Assembly (NCBI GenBank): GCA_020697255.1
Contig: JAJFBE010000006.1
Coordinates: forward strand, 109,809 to 173,808
Source of the DNA: Burkholderiales bacterium
GTDB taxonomy: Bacteria > Pseudomonadota > Gammaproteobacteria > Burkholderiales > UBA11063
Direction of reading: 5' to 3'
DNA: 64,000 bases
The translations under genes and the position numbers were made by a program. A model generated the notes under the pieces. It made no database searches and was not told the DNA's origin. It saw nothing but the letters and a program-made list of their open reading frames with translations. Positions 48,034-57,401 of this stretch are shown here, in pieces. Position 1 is the first letter of the stretch; every line of letters begins with the position of its first letter.

Positions 48034-49317
48034 TTATATTTCTTTCTCTAACTTGGTTCCCGATCTAGTCGGGAATGACAATGCTAATTCACTATGATTA
48101 ATGCTTAGCTGTTTACCATCAGCCATAGATTTTACCATAATTTGCTTATTCTTAACCTCGTTTTCACCTATTACCATAGTAAACTTGGCTCCTAGATTAT
48201 CTGCTTTTTTAAATTGGGACTTAAAACTTTGGTTACCTAAATTTTGTACAACATTATAGCCACTTGCTCGTAGCTCACGAGCAATACCAAATGAATACAT
48301 AGCTGTATCATCCCCCATATTGGCAATAAAAATATCACAAGCAGTATTTCTCGGCAATTTATTTAGCGCTTCCAAAATAAGTAATAACCGCTCCAACCCA
48401 ATTGCAAAACCTATTGCATAATTATCACCACCACCTAATTGCTTAATTAATGGATCATAACGTCCTCCGGCACACACCGTCGACTGTGCCCCCAGATCAG
48501 AGCTTACCCACTCAAATACTGATAGGTTGTAATAATCAAGGCCGCGTACCAACCGATGATTTTCAACGTAATTAATTTTTAAATTATCTAACTGCTTTTT
48601 CCAGTTAGCATAATGACTCATCGACTCTTCACCCAGATGATCGCTTAATTTGGGTGCATTATTAACTATATCCTGCAAGGCCGGATTTTTGGTATCCAAT
48701 ATCCGTAACGGGTTTGAATATAACCGTTTTTGCGCATCGGCATCCAAGTGTTCTTTATGCCCCTCAAAATAGCTAATAAGGGCTTCCCGATGTTTGGCAC
48801 GTTCATCCAAATTACCCAGGCAATTTATCTGCAATTCCAAATTGCTAATATCCAATATTTGCCATAAATCATGCTGCATTAGTATAATCTCAGCATCAAT
48901 GTCTGAGCCTGTAAAACCCAAAGCTTCAACCCCCAATTGATGAAACTGGCGGTAACGCCCCTTTTGTGGACGTTCATGACGAAACATTGGCCCGATATAC
49001 CATAATTTTTGGGTAGCATTATATAATAAATTATGCTCTATAACTGCACGCAATGTACCGGCTGTTCCTTCTGGCCTTAACGATAAACTATCCCCGTTCA
49101 GGCTATCAGTAAACGAATACATCTCTTTTTCGACAATGTCGGTAACCTCACCGATTGAACGTACAAATAAATTGGTATTTTCTACTATCGGTGTACGGAT
49201 ATTGCTGTATCCATAAGATTTAAGCCAGCTTTGTAGCTGGCTCTCTAGCCATAACCAGGCATCTGAAACGTCCGGAAGGATGTCGTTCATCCCCTTAATT
49301 GCTGTAATTTTTTGCAT
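48034..49317 (-). CDS. hisS: Histidyl-tRNA synthetase
   Basis: Class II synthetase. [18 protein letters not shown], motif 2 around [20 protein letters not shown], the histidine motif [16 protein letters not shown] and GGGRYDPL-like [14 protein letters not shown], motif 3 [15 protein letters not shown], then the anticodon-binding domain. Start at ATG 49317 with AAGGA six bases upstream; the frame from 49350 is repeat-derived. 427 residues. The last ~10-15 residues ([15 protein letters not shown]) come from a short palindromic repeat and are not a normal HisS tail. Confidence 0.97.
   Translation of the reverse strand: MQKITAIKGMNDILPDVSDAWLWLESQLQSWLKSYGYSNIRTPIVENTNLFVRSIGEVTDIVEKEMYSFTDSLNGDSLSLRPEGTAGTLRAVIEHNLLYNATQKLWYIGPMFRHERPQKGRYRQFHQLGVEALGFTGSDIDAEIILMQHDLWQILDISNLELQINCLGNLDERAKHREALISYFEGHKEHLDADAQKRLYSNPLRILDTKNPALQDIVNNAPKLSDHLGEESMSHYANWKKQLDNLKINYVENHRLVRGLDYYNLSVFEWVSSDLGAQSTVCAGGRYDPLIKQLGGGDNYAIGFAIGLERLLLILEALNKLPRNTACDIFIANMGDDTAMYSFGIARELRASGYNVVQNLGNQSFKSQFKKADNLGAKFTMVIGENEVKNKQIMVKSMADGKQLSINHSELALSFPTRSGTKLEKEI
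48055..48080. repeat. Short palindromic repeat within the hisS 3' end
   Basis: GGTTCCCGATCTAGTCGGGA then ATGACA. Read on the minus strand it encodes SFPTRSGT near the HisS C-terminus. Same type as 41304-41326. Confidence 0.6.
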
Positions 49318-49336
49318 TAATGTCCTTAGTATTTTT

Positions 49337-49467
49337 GTTATTGCCAGCATATGCTTTCAGAGCAAGGAATAGCCAGAACAAAGCAACCGGAATGTACATA
49401 TAAGTACATGAGGATTGCGACTTCTGGCATATGACGCCGCTATGGAAGATATAGGCTTAGCAATAAC
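49337..49467 (+). repeat. Family-1 dispersed structured element, copy E
   Basis: Ends GTTATTGC (49337-49344) and GCAATAAC (49460-49467) form perfect inverted repeats. The stem GCCAGAA (49372-49378) / TTCTGGC (49422-49428) pairs fully but has a different sequence from copies B and D. Central GCAACCGGAATGTAC / GTACATGAGGATTGC as elsewhere. The right end overlaps the first base of the rfbB stop codon; the left end lies upstream of hisS. Confidence 0.85.
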
Positions 49468-50528
49468 TATCTGTTTGTGTAATTGGTATCTACCCATTTT
49501 TGATATTCGCCGCTTTGTACATGAGCAACCCAATCCTGGTTATCCAGGTACCACTGCACAGTTTTTTTAATCCCGGTATCAAACGTATCTTCTGGCTTCC
49601 AGCCTAGTTCAGACTGAATTTTTGTCGGGTCCATTGCATAGCGATAATCATGCCCAGCTCGATCGGTAACAAATGTAATTTGCTCAGAATAACTCTTACC
49701 ATCAGCTCTTGGCTTTAATTCATCTAAAATTTTGCAAATCACTTGCACTACTTCCAAATTGGTGCGCTCATTATGCCCACCTATACAATAGTTCTCACCG
49801 GATTTACCTTTTTCAAATGCCAGTAATATACCACGTGCATGATCATCAACATATAGCCAATCGCGTACATTTTCTCCACGTCCATAAACCGGCAACGGCT
49901 TTTGCCTCATTGCATTATTAATAACCAATGGAATTAGTTTTTCAGGAAAATGAAATGTCCCATAATTATTGGTACAATTAGTAATCACTACCGGCAAATT
50001 ATAAGTATGAAACCACGCCCTGGCAAGCATATCACTGCTTGCTTTACTTGCTGAATATGGCGATCTTGGATCATAGGCAGTTGTCTCACTAAAATATCCG
50101 GTATTTCCCAAAGAACCAAATACCTCATCAGTTGAAACATGAACAAACTTAAAACTATCTTTATTTTCCAGACTATCATAATAAGCACGCGCGCATTCTA
50201 ATAAATTGAATGTACCAACAATATTAGTTTGGATAAACTCGCCCGGTCCGACAATAGAGCGATCAACATGTGACTCTGCTGCCAGATGCAATATTCCCAC
50301 AGGATTATATTTATTAAATGCCTGAGTGATTTTTTCTTTATCGCATATATCAATATGTTCAAAAATATAGCGCTCATTATCACTAACAGATTTTAATGAT
50401 TCTAAATTACCGGCATAGGTTAATTTATCAATATTAACTACTGTATAGCCAGTCTTATTAATCAGTAGTCTAACTACTGCAGAACCAATAAACCCGGCAC
50501 CACCAGTCACAAATAACGTTTTTGACAT
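49467..50528 (-). CDS. rfbB: dTDP-glucose 4,6-dehydratase
   Basis: Extended SDR enzyme making dTDP-4-keto-6-deoxyglucose. NAD motif [36 protein letters not shown], and catalytic Tyr/Lys in [26 protein letters not shown] late. Start at ATG 50528 ([10 protein letters not shown], 353 residues) with GAGGAAC upstream, 13 bp after rfbC. Last gene of the polysaccharide operon before hisS. Confidence 0.96.
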   Translation of the reverse strand: MSKTLFVTGGAGFIGSAVVRLLINKTGYTVVNIDKLTYAGNLESLKSVSDNERYIFEHIDICDKEKITQAFNKYNPVGILHLAAESHVDRSIVGPGEFIQTNIVGTFNLLECARAYYDSLENKDSFKFVHVSTDEVFGSLGNTGYFSETTAYDPRSPYSASKASSDMLARAWFHTYNLPVVITNCTNNYGTFHFPEKLIPLVINNAMRQKPLPVYGRGENVRDWLYVDDHARGILLAFEKGKSGENYCIGGHNERTNLEVVQVICKILDELKPRADGKSYSEQITFVTDRAGHDYRYAMDPTKIQSELGWKPEDTFDTGIKKTVQWYLDNQDWVAHVQSGEYQKWVDTNYTNR

Positions 50529-50541
50529 TTTGTCTTGTTCC

Positions 50542-51096
50542 TCAATAAACAAAGTTAGTTTCAATCTCTTTTAACCCTGGCTGCTTCTTATCTTTTTCAG
50601 ATAAAAGTAACTCACCAATTAGTGCGGGCCATTTTATCCCCACATCCGGATCATTAAATGCTAATCCCCGATCGTGCTCTACCGAATATTCAGCGTTGGT
50701 TTTATATAATAATTCAGCAAAATCAGTTAAGGTTAAAAAACCATGCGCAAACCCTTCCGGTATATAGAGCATAAATTTATTCTCTGCTGATAATTGGTAA
50801 CCTACCCATTTACCATAGTTAGGAGAGCCCACCCTAATATCAACAGCCACATCAAACACAGCCCCAACACTACACCTGACTAATTTGGCCTGAGCCTTTG
50901 GATTTAGCTGGTAGTGTAATCCGCGAAGGACCCCACGTGCAGACTTGGAGTGATTATCCTGTACAAATTCAGTATTAATACCATTTGATGCAAACAGTGA
51001 TTTTTTATAACTCTCCATAAAAAAACCACGCTCATCGCCATGGACCATTGGCTTAATCAATATAACTTCCGGTAATGCCGTTTTAATAAATTCCAT
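50542..51096 (-). CDS. rfbC: dTDP-4-dehydrorhamnose 3,5-epimerase
   Basis: Cupin-fold epimerase of dTDP-L-rhamnose synthesis. [40 protein letters not shown] (catalytic His) and [21 protein letters not shown] are family motifs. 184 residues. Sits between rfbA and rfbB with gaps of 5 and 13 bp, so cotranscribed. Confidence 0.96.
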   Translation of the reverse strand: MEFIKTALPEVILIKPMVHGDERGFFMESYKKSLFASNGINTEFVQDNHSKSARGVLRGLHYQLNPKAQAKLVRCSVGAVFDVAVDIRVGSPNYGKWVGYQLSAENKFMLYIPEGFAHGFLTLTDFAELLYKTNAEYSVEHDRGLAFNDPDVGIKWPALIGELLLSEKDKKQPGLKEIETNFVY

Positions 51097-51101
51097 ATTC
51101 T

Positions 51102-51974
51102 TTATTTCACAATCTGACGTAAATATTCAGCATAGGTACTCTTCCCCATGCCTTTACACATATTCTTTATTTCATCTTTACTAATCCAATTTTTATGTAG
51201 GGCTATTTCTTCTAAACATGCAATCTTAATGCCCTGACGATGTTCAATAGTCTGAATAAAATTCCCAGCTTCAAGAAGCGAATCATGCGTACCGGTATCT
51301 AACCAGGCAAAACCACGTTTTAGGGTTATAACTTTTAATTCATTTTTACTCAAATATAATTTATTCAAATCAGTAATTTCTAACTCATTCCTAGCTGAGG
51401 GCTTTACCTGTTTAGCATATTTTACAACATTAGAATCATAAAAATATAATCCGGTAACCGCAAAATTTGATTTAGGTAATTTTGGTTTTTCTTCTAAGGA
51501 AATTGCAACATGATTATTATCAAATTCTACCACACCATAACGTTCAGGGTCCGAAACCTGATAAGCAAATACTGTTGCCCCACTATGACTTTGGGCTTTC
51601 TTCAATATTTCTGTCATACCACTACCATAGTATAAATTATCACCCAGAATCAAACATGCGGGGGCGCCATCCAAAAATTCTTCACCGATTAAAAAGGCCT
51701 GAACCAAACCTTCGGGTTTTGTCTGTACCGCATACTCTAATTTTATGCCAAAATTGCTTCCATCACCTAATAACTGCTTAAATCTACTAATATCATCCGG
51801 TGTTGAAATAATCAGGATTTCACGAATCTCAGCCAACATTAAAATTGATAACGGATAATAAATCATTGGCTTATCATACACAGGTAATAACTGTTTTGAT
51901 AATGCCTGAGTTGCCGGGTATAATCGGGTACCGCTACCACCTGCAAGAATTATCCCTTTATAGTTTTTTTCCAT
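51102..51974 (-). CDS. rfbA: Glucose-1-phosphate thymidylyltransferase
   Basis: Makes dTDP-glucose from dTTP and glucose 1-phosphate. Signature [20 protein letters not shown] with [28 protein letters not shown] binds metal; [15 protein letters not shown] and [20 protein letters not shown] follow. 290 residues. First gene of the rfbACB group; rfbD is missing from the cluster. Confidence 0.96.
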   Translation of the reverse strand: MEKNYKGIILAGGSGTRLYPATQALSKQLLPVYDKPMIYYPLSILMLAEIREILIISTPDDISRFKQLLGDGSNFGIKLEYAVQTKPEGLVQAFLIGEEFLDGAPACLILGDNLYYGSGMTEILKKAQSHSGATVFAYQVSDPERYGVVEFDNNHVAISLEEKPKLPKSNFAVTGLYFYDSNVVKYAKQVKPSARNELEITDLNKLYLSKNELKVITLKRGFAWLDTGTHDSLLEAGNFIQTIEHRQGIKIACLEEIALHKNWISKDEIKNMCKGMGKSTYAEYLRQIVK

Positions 51975-52020
51975 ATAATTTATCCTCTAACAATAATATA
52001 ATATGCAGGCAACGCAATAA

Positions 52021-53469
52021 TTAGTAAGCGCCGCTACGAGCAGCAACTACCATAACAGTTTTAAATAATATTACAAAGTCATACCATAATGACCAGTTTT
52101 TTGTATAATAAACGTCCAAACGCACACGCGATGAATAATCAAGGTCATTACGTCCGCTAATTTGCCATAACCCGGTAATTCCAGGTTTCACAAGCTTATA
52201 ATAATACGCGTCATCACCATAGCGTAACATTTCTTCTTCTATAATAGGTCTTGGCCCAACCAATGACATGTCACCTTTTATTACATTAAATAACTGGGGT
52301 AACTCATCAAGGCTAGTCTTTCTTAAAAAAGCACCAATTCGCGTTACACGCGGATCATTCTTTAATTTAAAATCTTTTTCCCATTCGGCTTTTGCTTGTG
52401 AATCATTAGCCAAAAGATTAGCTAAGATTTGACTGCTATTTTGGTGCATGGTCTTAAATTTTATACAATAAAAATATTTGCCATCCACACCAATACGCTT
52501 ATGTTTAAAAAATACTGCACCACCAGCAGATATTTTTATACAAATTGCAATAGACAATAAAAATGGTGATAATATAATAATACCCAGCAGTGAAAGCGAG
52601 AAATCAAAAAACCGCTTAATTATCCGGTTTAACCGCCTGGATAAATTATTTTGTAAACGCAAGAATAGCTGGTCACTACCAAAAAAATGCTCTAATTCCA
52701 CACCATATAAAGGCAGCCCGCTGATATCGGGAACTATAGATACAAAAGTATATTTAGATTGAAGGATATTGATTGTTTTGGAATTTTTTAATAGTTCACT
52801 GCTACTTAATGCTAAAACTATTTCATAATTCTTTTTTATATTCTCTGGGAGATACAGCTGTCCTATGCCAAAAACCGGCAAACTTTGATTATTCACACTC
52901 AAGCTATTTGAATTGACAACTTCATGATTTTGTAGCGTATGACCTGCCTGGCTTAAATCAATAAAGCCTAAAATTTTATAGCCGAGAATTTTACTGCCGG
53001 TTAATAAGGCATATGTAGCTTTGGCATTATCCCCGGTACCGACTATGTAAACCCCACGTTGCCATAAATTTAATTTGAGCAAAATCCTTTTCATTATATA
53101 ACGAAATGTCGGGAGAACAACTAATAATAAGCCCCAAAATAATATGGTTAGAAATTTTATCACCTGATGCGATAAAAAATAACTAAATGCCATATGAAAT
53201 AATGCAAATACAAAAATTGTATAATAAAGAAGTCTTATCTCTTCCCAGGTTGGCCTGCGCTTAACATATTGCTCCTGATACCAAAAGACCATAATCAGGA
53301 GTAATCCGCCAAATTTAGCCGTACCAAAAGTTATAAGACTAATATTGTCAACCCCTGGCCTGATTACTGATAAAAGAAATTTAGCAAAAATTAAACTAAA
53401 TAATAGCGCCAACAAATCAGCACTAATTAAGGATGCACGCTGAATCAATGAAATTTTTGAAATTTTCAT
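52021..53469 (-). CDS. Polyprenyl-phosphate hexose-1-phosphate transferase (WbaP/WcaJ type)
   Basis: Starts glycan assembly by moving a sugar-1-phosphate to undecaprenyl phosphate. 482 residues: N-terminal membrane segments (to ~130), a Rossmann-like central region (VYIVGTGDNAKATYALLTG), and the catalytic C-terminal domain with FFKHKRIGVDGKYFYCIKFK, RKTSLDELPQLFNVIKGDMS and LVGPRPIIEEEMLRYG, ending KPGITGLWQISGRND. Sugar specificity cannot be read from sequence. Overlaps the upstream glycosyltransferase by four bases. Confidence 0.93.
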   Translation of the reverse strand: MKISKISLIQRASLISADLLALLFSLIFAKFLLSVIRPGVDNISLITFGTAKFGGLLLIMVFWYQEQYVKRRPTWEEIRLLYYTIFVFALFHMAFSYFLSHQVIKFLTILFWGLLLVVLPTFRYIMKRILLKLNLWQRGVYIVGTGDNAKATYALLTGSKILGYKILGFIDLSQAGHTLQNHEVVNSNSLSVNNQSLPVFGIGQLYLPENIKKNYEIVLALSSSELLKNSKTINILQSKYTFVSIVPDISGLPLYGVELEHFFGSDQLFLRLQNNLSRRLNRIIKRFFDFSLSLLGIIILSPFLLSIAICIKISAGGAVFFKHKRIGVDGKYFYCIKFKTMHQNSSQILANLLANDSQAKAEWEKDFKLKNDPRVTRIGAFLRKTSLDELPQLFNVIKGDMSLVGPRPIIEEEMLRYGDDAYYYKLVKPGITGLWQISGRNDLDYSSRVRLDVYYTKNWSLWYDFVILFKTVMVVAARSGAY

Positions 53470-54416
53470 GCCGGGGCTCCTGGAATTAATTTAACGTAAC
53501 TGTCATCTTTAAATAGATGAACATGGAATTGCTCCAACATTTTATGTTGCCTAGCCCCAATCCTGCCCCGAAAAACAACAAAACTTGTTTTAGATACTAA
53601 ACTAAATACATGCATAACAAATGCATCAAAACCTATATAATGTAATACGTTGTCACTTTGTGCCAAAGCAAATATATCCAAAACTGTGGTTTGACCCCGT
53701 AAATCAATATAGTTAAAATCATAAATATAGTTATCACCATCCTTATCCGTAGGAGAGCCAACTAATACCACCTTGTAACCAGGTAAATTTGCATAACTTT
53801 TAACCTTTTCCACCAAACGGTTCACCTTATCTTTTGTGATTAAGAATGAAGAGGAATCACAGTAAAAATTAAATAAAATATATTTATACTTTGGCGATAA
53901 ATGCATCTTTTGTAAAATATCATATGATTTTAACACCGTAAAATCATATGCAACATAACGCTTTAGCGCAAAGTATTGGCTAAACTGGGAAATTAACTGA
54001 TCACAAATTGGCATAGACAGATTCCGGGCAACATCCACCAGCAGCGACTTATGGTTAATCAATTTATCAAATAACTCTACTCTACTTACAATCAAGTCAT
54101 AATCAGTTAATTTTGTATTTTCACCAGCAATCGGGATACCCAGCTTTTCAAATAGCCCGCGCATAATAACTGCAGGATCAACCTCAATTTGGTAGCCGGA
54201 GTCGATGAAAGTCTTAATTAATGGCAAAAAAAATAGATGGTCCCCCAAATGCATAAATTCAGGTGCATTAAAATAAAATAAGATTTTCTGTACTTTTGGG
54301 AGGTTAGGTTTTTTTAGATTTAATAAGTACATATTGGGGTATATAAAGCTCCGCCGTAAAAGAGTCGCTGTGGTCACCCTACCTACGAATTTTTTAATGT
54401 AGCTTCTTAATTTCAT
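53466..54416 (-). CDS. Heptosyltransferase-like glycosyltransferase, paralogue 1
   Basis: 316 residues. The N-terminus (MKLRSYIKKFVGR, then KILFYFNAPEFMHLGDHLFF) matches the two 323-residue proteins upstream in the operon, and the C-terminal half (IYDFNYIDLRGQTTVLDIFA, VLHYIGFDAFVMHVFSL) fits a GT9/GT-B nucleotide-sugar-binding half. It is clearly of the same family as those two, but specificity is unknown. Overlaps the GT9 gene by 23 bp and the phosphotransferase gene by 4 bp. Confidence 0.8.
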   Translation of the reverse strand: MKLRSYIKKFVGRVTTATLLRRSFIYPNMYLLNLKKPNLPKVQKILFYFNAPEFMHLGDHLFFLPLIKTFIDSGYQIEVDPAVIMRGLFEKLGIPIAGENTKLTDYDLIVSRVELFDKLINHKSLLVDVARNLSMPICDQLISQFSQYFALKRYVAYDFTVLKSYDILQKMHLSPKYKYILFNFYCDSSSFLITKDKVNRLVEKVKSYANLPGYKVVLVGSPTDKDGDNYIYDFNYIDLRGQTTVLDIFALAQSDNVLHYIGFDAFVMHVFSLVSKTSFVVFRGRIGARQHKMLEQFHVHLFKDDSYVKLIPGAPA

Positions 54417-55467
54417 CTATATTTTCTATGTTCAATTTTGCAAAATATTCATTACATTCGGGTTTTTTGCCGTATAATGGATAACGCTGATCAAATAGTT
54501 CTCTATCTTCCCAATAGTACGCTATGCCCATTTGGGGAGGCAACACATGGTTTGGGCATGTCGGTCCAAAAAAACAAAATAACTCATCAAATAGACGCAT
54601 ACTTATTGCGATATGCATGGCGCCACAATCTGTTGTATAGATCTTTTTAGCATAAGTCATCAGTGCCGCGCTTTGTTCTAAATTTAAAACCCCGGCCAAA
54701 TTAATTACATCCGGCAGATCTAAGTATAGCGAAGCAGAATTACCAATGTTTATCAACTTCAGGTAGTTATTATAATTGATTTCATCATTCTTGCCACCTA
54801 ATAATACAATTTTTCCTAGCTTTTCATTGTGCAGCCGGTTAATCAGGGGAATAATCTTGTTTTCCGGCAGCATACGGATACCCCCCGATTCGAAACGGTT
54901 ATTACCGCCGCTATTAATAATTATTATAAATTGGTTTTCTACCAAATTATATTGGCGCAAAACTGCCTTGGCAGTAGAAATATCATCAGATTTTATACCA
55001 AAATCAAGCTTATAATCAAAATAGTCGGGAAGCGCCAATTTACTAGCCTTTAATAAGTCCAGATAATATAGTCCGTGATAACGCATTACATTGTTATACC
55101 TAACCTTATAACGCAAGAATAGCCATGAGATATTTTCTCGTACAAATCCCACAGTATTTTTACTAATTAACCTACCAATAAAATTAAAGTAATAATGCTT
55201 ATCTAATATAAATACATAGTCATATTTGCCCCTTAAAGACAAGGCAAATTGCATAAAATTAAATATTTTTCTTATACTAAAACTATCAGCCGGTAACGTA
55301 ATTAGATTATCAATATAATGATTATGCAGTAATACAGAGGCAAATTCCTGACTCACAAGAAAGTCAAGCTTTAACCCTGGTACTTTTTGTTTTAGCTGGC
55401 GAATCAATGGAGTTGACATTAAAATATCTCCCAGTGCCGCTCTTTTAATTAATAAAACTTTAAGCAT
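54394..55467 (-). CDS. Glycosyltransferase family 9 (ADP-heptose:LPS heptosyltransferase-like)
   Basis: 357 residues. The N-terminus MLKVLLIKRAALGDILMSTP with LIRQLKQKVPGLKLDFLVS is the standard GT9 opening. C-terminal half has KIVLLGGKNDEINYN, INLAGVLNLEQSAALMTYAK and TDCGAMHIAISM. Unlike its neighbours it keeps the usual RALGD-type loop (RAALGDI). Could transfer heptose or another sugar. Overlaps both flanking genes (8 and 23 bp). Confidence 0.88.
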   Translation of the reverse strand: MLKVLLIKRAALGDILMSTPLIRQLKQKVPGLKLDFLVSQEFASVLLHNHYIDNLITLPADSFSIRKIFNFMQFALSLRGKYDYVFILDKHYYFNFIGRLISKNTVGFVRENISWLFLRYKVRYNNVMRYHGLYYLDLLKASKLALPDYFDYKLDFGIKSDDISTAKAVLRQYNLVENQFIIIINSGGNNRFESGGIRMLPENKIIPLINRLHNEKLGKIVLLGGKNDEINYNNYLKLINIGNSASLYLDLPDVINLAGVLNLEQSAALMTYAKKIYTTDCGAMHIAISMRLFDELFCFFGPTCPNHVLPPQMGIAYYWEDRELFDQRYPLYGKKPECNEYFAKLNIENIDEIKKLH

Positions 55468-56431
55468 GCTTAATTAGCTCCAAATCATTGGACCCAAAAC
55501 TAATATACGGCTTTAAAACAGCATCTGTCACTATTTGATCAACCCCGTCTAACTGCCCCGGCCTTAAAAGAACACGACGCGGCTTATTATACATATTAAA
55601 TAAGTGAAGTAAAAAAGTATCAAACCCAATATATAAAATAATCTCAGGAATACTAACAAGCATGAATAAATCTTCGATTGAAGTTTTACCACGTAAATCA
55701 ATATCAATTAGACCACCAAAAAGAGCCGGATCATTTTCTTTATCTTTCAGGCTACCGGTATGAATGAACTTTACACCCATATTCCGGGCTTTATATTCTT
55801 TAGCATAGCTAATTAATCTTTTTGCACATTCATTTACCTTTTCTTGTGTTGTGTGCTTACCCCATGAATCAATATAATTATTAAAAATAACGTATTTTTC
55901 ACCATGTTGTAGATTAAATTGCTTAAACTTATCGTCTATTTGTTCGGGGGTAAATGACAAAGCCCTGTATCGCCCATCAGACATTGAAGAGTTTAAACCA
56001 AATTCATGAGCAATAGCCTTTATCATACTATTTATCAGTTTCCCACCCTGTGGGATACTACGATAGTCAAAACTTAGAAACAAGACATTCTTTAGATGCC
56101 TTAATTTAAACATCAATTCTATCGGGGCAACAATTATGGCCGGTTGTGATATATCATCAGGTTTTGCAATTTTAAACCCAAGGTTGTTAAAATAAAACTC
56201 CATTGCAAGGTTTGGATATATAGCCACATCAAAATGATCGGCTAAAAATCTGGCTATTGGCTCAAACCACAACGAATCCCCAAGATGCACAATCTTTGCA
56301 TCTGCCAGATAAAAAATTACCTGTTTTAGATTTTTTTGCTGTCCTTTAAAAAAACATTGCTTGTTTTTACCTATAATTAAATATTTGTAAAACCGATAGT
56401 AAGATTTTTTAATTAAAGATTTTAGTTTCAT
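55460..56431 (-). CDS. Heptosyltransferase-like glycosyltransferase, paralogue 2
   Basis: 323 residues. MKLKSLIKKSYYRFYKYLII, KQVIFYLADAKIVHLGDSLW then FEPIARFLADHFDVAIYP match paralogue 3 almost position by position. HLGD replaces the ALGD loop of GT9. C-terminal IDIDLRGKTSIEDLFMLVSI and ILYIGFDTFLLHLFNMYNKP. Probably adds a surface-glycan sugar. Overlaps paralogue 3 by four bases. Confidence 0.82.
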   Translation of the reverse strand: MKLKSLIKKSYYRFYKYLIIGKNKQCFFKGQQKNLKQVIFYLADAKIVHLGDSLWFEPIARFLADHFDVAIYPNLAMEFYFNNLGFKIAKPDDISQPAIIVAPIELMFKLRHLKNVLFLSFDYRSIPQGGKLINSMIKAIAHEFGLNSSMSDGRYRALSFTPEQIDDKFKQFNLQHGEKYVIFNNYIDSWGKHTTQEKVNECAKRLISYAKEYKARNMGVKFIHTGSLKDKENDPALFGGLIDIDLRGKTSIEDLFMLVSIPEIILYIGFDTFLLHLFNMYNKPRRVLLRPGQLDGVDQIVTDAVLKPYISFGSNDLELIKHA

Positions 56432-57399
56432 AATAAATTAACCGAAACCTGAGTGCCATTTGTATAAGGAACAAGTACATGCTCTACAATTAGCTGATCT
56501 ATTTTAGCCGGATGCCCGGGTTTAAGCAGAATATAACTAGGCTTATTGTACATATTAAATAAATGCAACCAAAATGTATCAAACCCCATATATCCTACTA
56601 CTTGGGGTATGGCACCTAAAAGAAATAAATCAGGAACCTCTGTTTGGCCACGCAAATCAATAAAATCCCCAATATCACCGATAATTTGGTTAGTGCGTAA
56701 GTCATGTTTACTGCCTACGTAGAGTAATTGTATATCCGGATTTTTATCCTTAAATTCTCGTGCGCGATCGATTAACTTTGATTGGCATACTCGTAGCATC
56801 TCTATTGTGGTACTTCTTCCCCACGAATCAATATAATTACTAAAAACCATATATTTAGAATTTGCATCTAAATTAAATTTCGTCAATATATTTTTCTTTT
56901 CAACATCATCATATTTTAACTTTTGATATTTCATATCAAAACCTTCACATGATAAATTAAAAAATTTAGCTGCGCTTTTTACCATATTATTGATTAATTT
57001 TTCACCGGGGCCAAGTAGGGCATAATCAAAATTTAAAAATAACACATTTTTATATCGGCGAAGTTTATACATTAATTCCCGGGAAGCTACCAACATATAA
57101 TCATCAGTAATGTCATCAACATTAATAACCTTATATCCCAATTTTATAAAATAAAATTGCATTGGTGGGGTCGGACATACTGCAACATCATAATGTTGTG
57201 ATAAAAACCGTACGATTGGCTCAAACCAAAGCGTATCGCCCAAATGTATTACTTCCTTATTACATAGATAAAAAACTATTTTTTGTGATGTAGGGTATCG
57301 CCCTTTATAGTAATATTTCTGCCGTGGACCTGCAATCAAATATTTATTTATTCTTAGATAATTTTTTTCAATAAATGCTTTTAATTTCATAATACTCAA
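56428..57399 (-). CDS. Heptosyltransferase-like glycosyltransferase, paralogue 3
   Basis: 323 residues. MKLKAFIEKNYLRINKYLIA, KIVFYLCNKEVIHLGDTLWF, EPIVRFLSQHYDVAVCP and GFDTFWLHLFNMYNKPSYIL show close kinship with paralogue 2. The start is either TTG 57399, with AGGA five bases upstream, or ATG 57390, which aligns with the paralogues' MKLK start. 2 or 11 bp after the flippase gene. Confidence 0.82.
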   Translation of the reverse strand: MSIMKLKAFIEKNYLRINKYLIAGPRQKYYYKGRYPTSQKIVFYLCNKEVIHLGDTLWFEPIVRFLSQHYDVAVCPTPPMQFYFIKLGYKVINVDDITDDYMLVASRELMYKLRRYKNVLFLNFDYALLGPGEKLINNMVKSAAKFFNLSCEGFDMKYQKLKYDDVEKKNILTKFNLDANSKYMVFSNYIDSWGRSTTIEMLRVCQSKLIDRAREFKDKNPDIQLLYVGSKHDLRTNQIIGDIGDFIDLRGQTEVPDLFLLGAIPQVVGYMGFDTFWLHLFNMYNKPSYILLKPGHPAKIDQLIVEHVLVPYTNGTQVSVNLL

Positions 57400-57401
57400 A
57401 T

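Noticed and set aside
47275..49467. Family-1 repeats as integron attC sites
   Set aside because: Ends lack the RYYYAAC / GTTRRRY core and the copies are scattered at gene ends rather than forming a cassette array; no integrase seen.
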